Assembly: GCA_031283865.1 (NCBI GenBank)
Contig: JAITAX010000162.1
Location: forward strand, 1-5,437
Direction: 5' to 3'
DNA: 5,437 bases
Source of the DNA: Eubacteriales Family XIII. Incertae Sedis bacterium
Lineage (GTDB): Bacteria > Bacillota > Clostridia > Peptostreptococcales > Anaerovoracaceae
The notes beneath the pieces were generated by a model, which saw only the letters and a program-made list of their open reading frames with translations, did not search any database and was not told the DNA's origin. This document shows, in pieces, positions 1 to 5,437 of this stretch (its first letter is position 1; each line of letters starts with the position of its first letter). The position numbers and the translations under genes are program-made.

Positions 1-1957
1 CAAGGGGCAGCACCTTGACGCGGTCGCCCGCGCGCAGCGAGCCGGGATCGACGGGCTGCGGGTTCGCAAGGGGCGCGGGCGCGCGGCCCCGATGTTTGCT
101 TTCAAGCTCGCGCAGGCGCTTCCTGCCGGTCTCGATCCTGCGGTTTCGCTCTTTCTCGTCCGTCAGGCGGGACAGCTCGGTCGATTCCTTTTGGAGGGCG
201 TCCGTCAGGGCTTTCGCCTCGCCGAGGATTTCACGGGCTTCCTCCTTGGCCGCGGTCAAGATCTTGTCTTTCTTCTCGGCGAGCCTTTGCAACTCCCGGT
301 CAAGCTCGCGCTCTTTCTCCGTGAGCCTGCATTTCAGTGCCGTCGCCTCGTCGAGTTCGCGCTCCGCGGCCTTGCGGTCCTCCTCAATCGAGCGGATCAC
401 CGACTCGAAACGCAGTTCGTCGCCCGAGAGGAGACTCGCGGCCCGTTCCGTGATCTCGGCCGGCAAGCCGAGTTTTTTCGATATCTCGAAAGCGTTGGAA
501 CGCCCCGGCGCGCCCGTCCTGAGCTTGAAAGTCGGACGCAGCGTTTCGACGTCGAACTCCATGGAGGCGTTTTCCACGCCCTCCGTCGCGACGGCGAATT
601 TCTTCAGTTCCGAGTAATGCGTGGTCGCAATCGTCATGACGCCGCGCGCTTTGAGGCGTTCCAGCACGGCGATCGCGAGCGCCGCGCCCTCGGCGGGATC
701 GGTCCCGGCGCCAAGCTCGTCCAGCAGGGCGAGCGTACAGCCGTCGCCGCGCTTCGTGATCTCGACGATGTTTCGCATATGCGACGAAAAGGTGGACAAG
801 CTCTGCTCGATGCTCTGCTCGTCGCCGATGTCCGCAAAGACCTGCGCCATCAGCGGTATCTCCGTTCCCTCGTCGGCCGGGACGTGCAAACCCGCCCCCG
901 TCATCAGCAGGAAGAGACCCGCCGTCTTCAGCGTGACCGTCTTACCGCCCGTGTTCGGACCCGTGAGGATCAGCGTTCGGCAATCCCCGCCCACGCGCAG
1001 GCTGATCGGCACAACCTTGTCGCGCGGCAAAAGCGGATGCCTGCCGTTCTTGATGCGCAGGCGCCCCTCCGTATTGACGCGCGCCTCCGTCGATTTCATG
1101 TCCGCCGACAATTTGCCTTTGGCGAAGATGAGATCGAGTTTAATCAGCAGCTCCTGGTTGTTCGCAATGTCGCGGGCGACGACGCCCGTTTCCGCCGAAA
1201 GCACCGCCAGAACGCGCTCGATCTCGCGTTCCTCCAGAATCGCGAGTTCCCGCAGTTCGTTGTTCATGTTCACGATGGCCTGCGGTTCTATAAACAGCGT
1301 CGCGCCCGTGGAGGAGCGATCATGTATGATGCCCGGAAAGCCGGCCTTGTGCTCCTGCTTCACGGGGACCACATAGCGGCCCTGCCGCAGCGTGACGATG
1401 CCGTCCTGCAACAGTTCCCGGCTTCCGGGCCGCGTGATGATTTGGTTCAGCTTCGCGCGGACAGCCTCGTTTTGACGCGCGATGTCCCTGCGTATGCGCC
1501 TGAGTTCGGAACTCGCGCCGTCCGCCATCTCGTCCTCCGACAGGATGGCGTTCCCGATCCGCTCTTCCAGCGCCTTGTGCGTCGCGATCACGTCCGCGAA
1601 GCCCGCGAGGATCGGCATGTCCGGCAGGTCGCTTCGCAAAAATCGCGCGGCCTTTCGCGCGATCCCGAGGCAGAGCGCGATCTCGAGGAGTTGCCGCATA
1701 CTGAGCGAGCCGCCCTTTTCGGCGTGGATCGCGCTGCTCCTGACGTCGGGGAAGTTGCCGAGGGACAGGCCGCCCTTTCGCAGGATCACGCGGACGGACT
1801 CCGTGGTTTCGGCGAGCCGCCCCTTTACGACCTGCGGCGAGGCCGAAGGTTCAAGCGCCGCGATTTCGCGCCGCGTCAGATCGGAAGAGGCCGCAGCGGC
1901 AAGCAGTTCCAATATCTTGTCGTATTCGAGTATGCGATATTCCCTCTTTGCTTTCAT
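1..1957 (-). CDS. mutS2: MutS2 family ATPase, N-terminal 652 residues (3' end outside window)
   Basis: MutS2 is a cytoplasmic MutS paralogue that lacks the mismatch-recognition domain. In Helicobacter and Thermus-type systems it limits homologous recombination; in Bacillus it acts on collided ribosomes. The N-terminus (REYRILEYDKILELLA) is typical of MutS2 and starts directly in the core/clamp region. The conserved block GRYVVPVKQEHKAGFPGIIH is at 193-212, with SSTGATLFIEP after it. ATPase motifs: Walker A GPNTGGKT 333-340, STFSSHM 388-394, Walker B LLDELGAGTD 411-420 with Glu414, and TTHYSELK 445-452. A charged coiled-coil segment follows at about 515-625. The sequence stops at LRAGDRVKVLPL, likely the start of the KOW-like segment, so the C-terminal Smr nuclease/RNA-binding domain (usual full length about 780) is off the left edge; its presence cannot be judged. 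The ATG at 1957 is the first possible start, because the zapA stop is in the same frame two codons upstream. Confidence 0.97.
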   Translation of the reverse strand, partial: MKAKREYRILEYDKILELLAAAASSDLTRREIAALEPSASPQVVKGRLAETTESVRVILRKGGLSLGNFPDVRSSAIHAEKGGSLSMRQLLEIALCLGIARKAARFLRSDLPDMPILAGFADVIATHKALEERIGNAILSEDEMADGASSELRRIRRDIARQNEAVRAKLNQIITRPGSRELLQDGIVTLRQGRYVVPVKQEHKAGFPGIIHDRSSTGATLFIEPQAIVNMNNELRELAILEEREIERVLAVLSAETGVVARDIANNQELLIKLDLIFAKGKLSADMKSTEARVNTEGRLRIKNGRHPLLPRDKVVPISLRVGGDCRTLILTGPNTGGKTVTLKTAGLFLLMTGAGLHVPADEGTEIPLMAQVFADIGDEQSIEQSLSTFSSHMRNIVEITKRGDGCTLALLDELGAGTDPAEGAALAIAVLERLKARGVMTIATTHYSELKKFAVATEGVENASMEFDVETLRPTFKLRTGAPGRSNAFEISKKLGLPAEITERAASLLSGDELRFESVIRSIEEDRKAAERELDEATALKCRLTEKERELDRELQRLAEKKDKILTAAKEEAREILGEAKALTDALQKESTELSRLTDEKERNRRIETGRKRLRELESKHRGRAPAPLANPQPVDPGSLRAGDRVKVLPL

Positions 1958-1958
1958 G

Positions 1959-1963
1959 CCCTC
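1959..1963 (-). promoter_or_regulatory. Poorly spaced Shine-Dalgarno-like sequence before mutS2
   Basis: GAGGG fills the 6-bp gap between the zapA stop and the mutS2 ATG but leaves only one base before the start codon, much closer than the usual 5-9 nt. Translation of mutS2 may therefore rely on coupling to ribosomes ending on zapA. The coupling is inference. Confidence 0.4.
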
Positions 1964-2575
1964 TCATTCGACCATCCGCTTATAGCGTTCAAGCTCCCCT
2001 TTAAGCTGTATATTCTCCATCTGGAGATCAAAGAAGCCGCTTTCGATCTCCCTGCTCTTGCCCTCCAGTTCGCGAAGCTGCTCGGAAAGGCTCTCCTTTT
2101 CCGTCTCCCGCGCCCGCAGACCCGCGAGCAGACCCTCCTTTTCGCCCTCAAGGGCGTTCACGCGTTCCTCGAGCGCCTGCGCGAGACCCGACAGCCGTTC
2201 CGACTCCGCCCGCAGCGTTTCGAAGCGGCCCTGCAACTCGTCCCGGTCTTCGCGCGCGGCCTGCGCCTCATCCTTGTAGTGAAGAAAACTTTTCTTGGCC
2301 TCCTCCCACAAGGCGATGTAATGATGCGTGTCGTTTTCCAACTGCTCGTTCCTGCCCTTGACCTCGGTGACGCTGTGTTCGCCCTCAAACAGCTCGTCGG
2401 CGATGTTCACGGCGGCCAAGGAAGCCAGCTCCGATACGGAGCCGTTTGGAAGAACCCCCGAAAGCTGCTTCATCTTCTCGTCGACATACGCGGCCACGCG
2501 CCCCATGTAGGCCTGCGGCCTATCGCCCGTAATCGTGTACTCCTGCCCGTAGATCTTGACGCTTAGCTTTTCCAT
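1964..2575 (-). CDS. zapA: Cell division protein ZapA with long C-terminal coiled coil, 203 residues
   Basis: ZapA is a small cytoplasmic protein that binds FtsZ and bundles its filaments at the division ring. Residues 1-40 (VKIYGQEYTITGD at 6-18, then VAAYVDEKMKQL) are a clear ZapA N-terminal domain of the Bacillota type. Residues 47-63 (VSELASLAAVNIADELF) form the following conserved helix. Typical ZapA proteins are about 80-140 residues, but this one goes on from about 70 to 203 as an uninterrupted Glu/Arg/Lys/Leu-rich helix with heptad-like spacing and almost no proline or glycine clusters, so it is probably a long coiled coil. The ATG at 2575 is preferred over an in-frame ATG at 2692: it begins the conserved domain, has GGGAGG 5 nt upstream, and avoids a 27-codon overlap with pheT. 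There is no signal peptide or membrane segment. mutS2 starts 6 bp after the stop. The family call is firm; the function of the tail is unknown. Confidence 0.92.
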   Translation of the reverse strand: MEKLSVKIYGQEYTITGDRPQAYMGRVAAYVDEKMKQLSGVLPNGSVSELASLAAVNIADELFEGEHSVTEVKGRNEQLENDTHHYIALWEEAKKSFLHYKDEAQAAREDRDELQGRFETLRAESERLSGLAQALEERVNALEGEKEGLLAGLRARETEKESLSEQLRELEGKSREIESGFFDLQMENIQLKGELERYKRMVE

Positions 2576-2612
2576 ATCATCCTCCCACAGCCTCTCGGCG
2601 CGCCGCAGATTT
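2576..2612 (-). other. pheT-zapA intergenic spacer with 10-bp palindrome
   Basis: This 37-bp gap carries the zapA Shine-Dalgarno and a perfect 10-bp palindrome, CGGCGCGCCG, at 2596-2605. The palindrome has no loop and no T tract after it, so it does not look like a terminator. Confidence 0.6.
2581..2586 (-). promoter_or_regulatory. Ribosome binding site of zapA
   Basis: GGGAGG on the minus strand lies 5 nt before the ATG at 2575. It is the strongest Shine-Dalgarno in the window and decides the zapA start against the in-frame upstream ATG at 2692, which falls inside pheT. Confidence 0.85.
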
Positions 2613-5069
2613 CTATGCGTCCCGCAAGACGGCGCCCAGTTCCTTTTCGAGCGCCGCAAGCAGCCTGTCGTGCTCCGCGCCCACCTCCGCATCGGTCAGC
2701 GTGCGTTCCGGCGAACGGTAGATCAAATTGAAAGCCGCGCTCTTCATGCCCTCCGCCACCTGCGAACCCCGGTAGACGTCGAAGAGCCGCGCGCGCTCGA
2801 GCAGCGGTCCGCCCGCCTTGCGTATGACATCCTCGATCCGCTTCACGGAAACGGATTCGCTGACAAGGAGCGCGATATCCCGCTCCGCGGCCGGATAGCG
2901 CGGCAGCGGAACGTAGACGTGCAGGATCTCGGCCCGCTCGATCAGCGCGGCCATGTCGATCTCTGCGGCATAGCAGCGCGTCCCCACGCCGAAGCGCGCA
3001 GCCGTGTCGGGGTGCAACTCGCCGAATATGCCGACGGGCGTTTCGCCGCAGAACACGCGCGCGCAGCGTCCGGGATGCCAAGCGGCGGCGGTGCGCTCCG
3101 CCTCGCAGGCGGTCTTGACGCCGAGCTGCCCAAACAGCGCCGCAAGCACGCCTTTCATGCGGAAGAAATCCATGTCGCCGCCGTAAGCGCCCACCGAGAG
3201 GGCGAGCCTTTCCTCCGGCAAGCGCCCCTCGCCGCTGTCAAAAAAGGTATTCCCGATTTCGAAAGCCGCGGCGCGCTCGTTGCTTCTGGCATAGTTCCTG
3301 CCGAGGGTTTCCAGCATGGCGGGCAACAAGGTCGTGCGCATCACGCTGTTCTCCTCGCCCAAGGGATTGAGCAGGCGCACAAAGCGGCGCTCTTTCGAGG
3401 ACAGGGGCAGGCCGATGTCGTCCGCGCCGCGCGGACTGACGAAAGAGTATGTCTGTATCTCGTTGCAGCCGGCGGCGAGCAGGCTTGCGCGCGCCGCGTC
3501 GCAGAGGTCGGCGGCGCGGGATCTGCCCGCGCGGCTGTTGCCCTTGTGCAATGTCTTTTCGAGCTTGTCATAGCCGTGTATGCGCGCGATCTCCTCTATA
3601 AGGTCCTCTTCCTCGCTGATGTCGAGGCGAACGACGGGCGGCAGGACCTGCAATTCGCCGGGCGTTTCGCGGACGTCCATCTCAAGGCGCCGCAGATAAG
3701 AAGCCATCGCCGCCTCGCTGATGTCCGCGCCGAGAACCTTGTTCGCGCGCGCAGCGCGCAGGCTGATGCGCGCGCGCGCGGGATCGCCGCCCGCAGCGGC
3801 CCTCGAAGCGGCGGGGCCGCCCGAAGAAACGGCAAGGCGCGCATCCCGTTCGGGATAGACGTCCACGGCACCCTCCGTGACGTAGCCGACGCCGAGCTGT
3901 TCCGCGAGGGCGCAGACCCTGTCTACAGCCTCGCCGGACAGCTCGGGCGGAATGCCCTTTTCGTACCGGGCGGAGGCCTCGGTGCGCAGCCCCAGCTTGC
4001 GCGAGGTCAGCCGAATGCTGTCGCTCTTGAAAGCCGCGCATTCGATCAAGATGGTTTTCGTATCGTCTTCCACCTCGGAATTGAGGCCGCCCATGACGCC
4101 GGCCACGCCGACGGCTTTTGCCGCGTCTTTTATCATCAGCGTGTCAGCCGACATGCTGCGCTCGACGCCGTCTAAGGTCGTGAAGTGTTCCCCCTCGACC
4201 GCCGTGTCGACGATGATTCTGCCGCCCTCTATCGTCCTGACGTCGAAAGCGTGGAGCGGCTGTCCGTATTCGAGCATGACGTAGTTCGTGATATCGACGA
4301 TGTTGTTGATCGGACGCATACCGGCCAGCATCAGCTTTTTTTGCAACCACCACGGGGAGGGCGCGATCCGCACGTCCGTGATGACGCGCGCGATGTAGCG
4401 CATACAGAGATCGGGCCGCCGCAGCTCGACGGAGATGAAATCCTCGGCCTTATTCCCGTGCCGGCCCGCCGTCCGCGTGTTCGGAACGCTGCGCTTGCTG
4501 TCGAATACCGCCGCCGCTTCGCGGGCCATCCCGATGACGGACAGGCAGTCCGGCCTGTTCGGCGTGATCTCAAAATCGATGACGGTGTTCAAAAGCCCGG
4601 CGGCTGTGACGAAATCGGCGCCGATCTCGCAGTCTTTCTCCAAGATCCATATGCCGTCCTTGTGCGATACGGGGATCACCTTGTCCTCGAAGCCGAGTTC
4701 TGAGGCGGAGCACAGCATACCCTCGGATTCGACGCCGCGCAGCTTGCTCTTCTTGATTTTAAGGCCGCCCGGCAACACGCCGCCGACGAGCGCGACGGGG
4801 ACAAAATCCCCCTCGCCGACGTTGGGAGCGCCCGTCACGATCCGCAGCGGCGCGCCGCCGCCCACGTCCACGCGCGTCACGACGAGGTGGTCCGAATCCG
4901 CGTGCTTCTCTACGGACAGGACCTTGCCGACGACGACCTTGCGGACATCCGCGCCGTAGCGCCGCACGCCCTCTATATTGGAACCCGATAGGATCATGCG
5001 CTCGCAAAAGCTATCTGTATCCGCATCAAAGTCCACGTATTCTTTCAGCCATTCCAAGGGTACCAACAT
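2613..5069 (-). CDS. pheT: Phenylalanine--tRNA ligase beta subunit, complete, 818 residues
   Basis: This is the beta chain of phenylalanyl-tRNA synthetase. It binds tRNA-Phe, completes the heterotetramer and hydrolyses mischarged Tyr-tRNA-Phe. By motif the order is: N-terminal MLVPLEWLKEYVDF; EMAP/OB-type tRNA-binding domain about 42-155 (GAPNVGEGD, KIKKSKLRGVESEGMLCS); B3/B4 editing domain about 212-378; B5 domain about 435-505 (ending DLIEEIARIHGYDKL); catalytic-like core about 510-715; and anticodon-binding FDX-ACB domain about 720-817 (RYPAAERDIALLV). His273 (PLHAFD), Gly327, Glu343 (IECAAF), Thr363 and Ala365 line up by motif with editing-site residues of E. coli PheT, so editing is probably intact. 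The length is normal for the family, with no frameshift. The ATG fits the conserved N-terminus and has GGGAG 8 nt upstream. An Ala/Gly/Ser-rich stretch at 411-432 is unusual. The stop is TAG, and zapA starts 37 bp later. Confidence 0.98.
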   Translation of the reverse strand: MLVPLEWLKEYVDFDADTDSFCERMILSGSNIEGVRRYGADVRKVVVGKVLSVEKHADSDHLVVTRVDVGGGAPLRIVTGAPNVGEGDFVPVALVGGVLPGGLKIKKSKLRGVESEGMLCSASELGFEDKVIPVSHKDGIWILEKDCEIGADFVTAAGLLNTVIDFEITPNRPDCLSVIGMAREAAAVFDSKRSVPNTRTAGRHGNKAEDFISVELRRPDLCMRYIARVITDVRIAPSPWWLQKKLMLAGMRPINNIVDITNYVMLEYGQPLHAFDVRTIEGGRIIVDTAVEGEHFTTLDGVERSMSADTLMIKDAAKAVGVAGVMGGLNSEVEDDTKTILIECAAFKSDSIRLTSRKLGLRTEASARYEKGIPPELSGEAVDRVCALAEQLGVGYVTEGAVDVYPERDARLAVSSGGPAASRAAAGGDPARARISLRAARANKVLGADISEAAMASYLRRLEMDVRETPGELQVLPPVVRLDISEEEDLIEEIARIHGYDKLEKTLHKGNSRAGRSRAADLCDAARASLLAAGCNEIQTYSFVSPRGADDIGLPLSSKERRFVRLLNPLGEENSVMRTTLLPAMLETLGRNYARSNERAAAFEIGNTFFDSGEGRLPEERLALSVGAYGGDMDFFRMKGVLAALFGQLGVKTACEAERTAAAWHPGRCARVFCGETPVGIFGELHPDTAARFGVGTRCYAAEIDMAALIERAEILHVYVPLPRYPAAERDIALLVSESVSVKRIEDVIRKAGGPLLERARLFDVYRGSQVAEGMKSAAFNLIYRSPERTLTDAEVGAEHDRLLAALEKELGAVLRDA
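3744..3781. repeat. Alternating G/C tracts inside pheT
   Basis: Two runs of alternating C and G (3744-3752 and 3768-3780) flank a short mixed stretch. They encode the Ala/Arg-rich residues at the entry to the B5 domain (about 431-442 of PheT). Such tracts are prone to left-handed DNA and to slippage, but here the reading frame is intact through them. Confidence 0.7.
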
Positions 5070-5134
5070 GCTCGTTTCTCCCGTTTCTCACTCATGTATC
5101 TGTTTGTTTAAAGGCGTGGGGTTTGAATAGTCAC
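5070..5134 (-). other. pheS-pheT intergenic spacer
   Basis: These 65 bp contain the pheT ribosome binding site and a near-tandem 8-base repeat. They look richer in A+T than the flanking genes. I saw no convincing -35/-10 pair and no hairpin followed by a T tract, so read-through from pheS to pheT is the simplest reading. Confidence 0.6.
5078..5082 (-). promoter_or_regulatory. Ribosome binding site of pheT
   Basis: GGGAG on the minus strand lies 8 nt before the pheT ATG, a normal Shine-Dalgarno distance, and supports the start at 5069. It sits within two copies of an 8-base repeat, GAGAAACG, at 5073-5080 and 5082-5089. Confidence 0.75.
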
Positions 5135-5437
5135 CTATCCGAACTGTTCAATGAAGCGCATATCATTTTCATAGAACAGCCGTATATCATCTATGCCGTG
5201 CCGCAGCATCGCGATGCGTTCGACGCCCATGCCGAAAGCAAAGCCCGTATAGCGCTCCGGATCGACCTTGCCGACGCGCAGCACGTTCGGATGGACCATG
5301 CCGCAGCCCAGTATCTCAATCCAGCCGCCGCCCTTGCAGACGCGGCAGCCCTTGCCGCCGCACTTGAAGCAGGACATGTCCATTTCGGCGCTGGGTTCCG
5401 TGAACGGAAAGAAGTGCGGGCGGAACCGCGTCTTGAC
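5135..5437 (-). CDS. pheS: Phenylalanine--tRNA ligase alpha subunit, C-terminal 100 residues (5' end outside window)
   Basis: This is the catalytic alpha chain of the cytoplasmic (alpha-beta)2 phenylalanyl-tRNA synthetase, a class II enzyme that joins Phe to tRNA-Phe using ATP. The visible part begins mid-gene and runs in one frame to a TAG stop. Fragment residues 4-16 read RFRPHFFPFTEPS; the Phe-Pro-Phe in it (F10, F12) is the element that holds the substrate phenyl ring in known PheRS structures. Near the end comes class II motif 3, GFAFGMGVERIAML, with the arginine that contacts ATP. The Ala of GFAFG is the position that sets amino-acid pocket size in E. coli (Ala294). The C-terminus ENDMRFIEQFG is typical of the family. 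Four cysteines (C23, C26, C31, C34 of the fragment; CxxC-x4-CxxC) form a possible metal-binding knuckle, which I recall in other Bacillota PheS. Roughly two thirds of the protein, including the N-terminal coiled coil, lies beyond the right edge. pheT follows after 65 bp. Confidence 0.97.
   Translation of the reverse strand, partial: VKTRFRPHFFPFTEPSAEMDMSCFKCGGKGCRVCKGGGWIEILGCGMVHPNVLRVGKVDPERYTGFAFGMGVERIAMLRHGIDDIRLFYENDMRFIEQFG

Noticed and set aside
1931..1957. Alternative mutS2 start a few codons downstream, after the AAGAGGG inside codons 4-6
   Set aside because: The purine run is well placed only for an ATA codon, which is a very rare start, and the residues before it match the usual MutS2 N-terminus.
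1..1957. Possible frameshift or disruption in mutS2
   Set aside because: Translation from 1957 to the left edge gives 652 uninterrupted codons with all ATPase motifs in order; the missing end is due to the window boundary.
92..2566. 824-codon open frame on the plus strand
   Set aside because: It lies antisense and codon-aligned to mutS2 and zapA, crosses their boundary, and shows no recognisable domain. The minus-strand proteins carry complete family motifs.
2596..2605. Palindrome CGGCGCGCCG as a transcription terminator after pheT
   Set aside because: There is no loop, the stem would be at most five pairs, and no T tract follows. It lies only 20 bp from the zapA start.
1964..2692. Longer zapA start at 2692 giving 242 residues
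   Set aside because: The extra 39 residues read through the 3' end of pheT in another frame and show no ZapA similarity. The ATG at 2575 has a strong Shine-Dalgarno and starts the conserved domain.
2556..4175. 539-codon open frame on the plus strand
   Set aside because: Codon-aligned antisense of pheT; its His/Arg/Ala-rich composition is what reverse reading of a G+C-rich gene produces. No motif was recognised.
5070..5134. Promoter between pheS and pheT
   Set aside because: A TTTAAA-like -10 can be imagined in the A+T-rich part, but no matching -35 at proper spacing was found, and pheST are normally cotranscribed.

Overview
All the coding signal in this window lies on the minus strand. It reads as one compact block, from high to low coordinates: pheS (3' end only), pheT (complete), zapA (complete) and mutS2 (5' part, running off the left edge). 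No RNA gene, mobile element, CRISPR array, phage gene or origin could be supported. The DNA is visibly G+C rich. The gene order, the style of the ZapA N-terminus and the MutS2 (not MutS1) architecture point to a G+C-rich Bacillota (Firmicutes) genome, probably clostridial in the broad sense. That placement is inferred from synteny and protein style; no search was run.

Layout. Positions 5437-5135 hold the last 100 residues of the phenylalanyl-tRNA synthetase alpha chain. A 65-bp gap follows, slightly richer in A+T than its surroundings and carrying the pheT ribosome binding site. Positions 5069-2613 encode the 818-residue beta chain. After a 37-bp gap with a strong Shine-Dalgarno, positions 2575-1964 encode a 203-residue ZapA-type cell-division protein whose C-terminal two thirds look like a long coiled coil. 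Only 6 bp separate its stop from the mutS2 start at 1957, and mutS2 then continues to the window edge (652 residues seen).

How the genes relate. PheS and PheT form the (alpha-beta)2 enzyme that charges tRNA-Phe and edits mischarged Tyr-tRNA-Phe. ZapA stabilises FtsZ filaments at the division ring. MutS2 is an ATPase of the MutS family, linked to limiting recombination and, in Bacillus, to rescue of collided ribosomes. They share no pathway, but pheST-zapA-...-mutS2 is a recurring Bacillota neighbourhood. Bacillus-type versions have extra genes (rnhC, a cvpA-like gene, polX) between pheT and mutS2, and these are absent here. The tight spacing suggests cotranscription from a promoter upstream of pheS, outside the window.

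I looked for an undescribed system and found none. The points most worth a second look are the long coiled-coil tail on ZapA, a low-complexity Ala/Gly/Ser insertion in PheT before its B5 domain, and a four-cysteine cluster in PheS. Very long open frames on the plus strand are antisense shadows, explained by rarity of TTA, CTA and TCA codons in the real genes.
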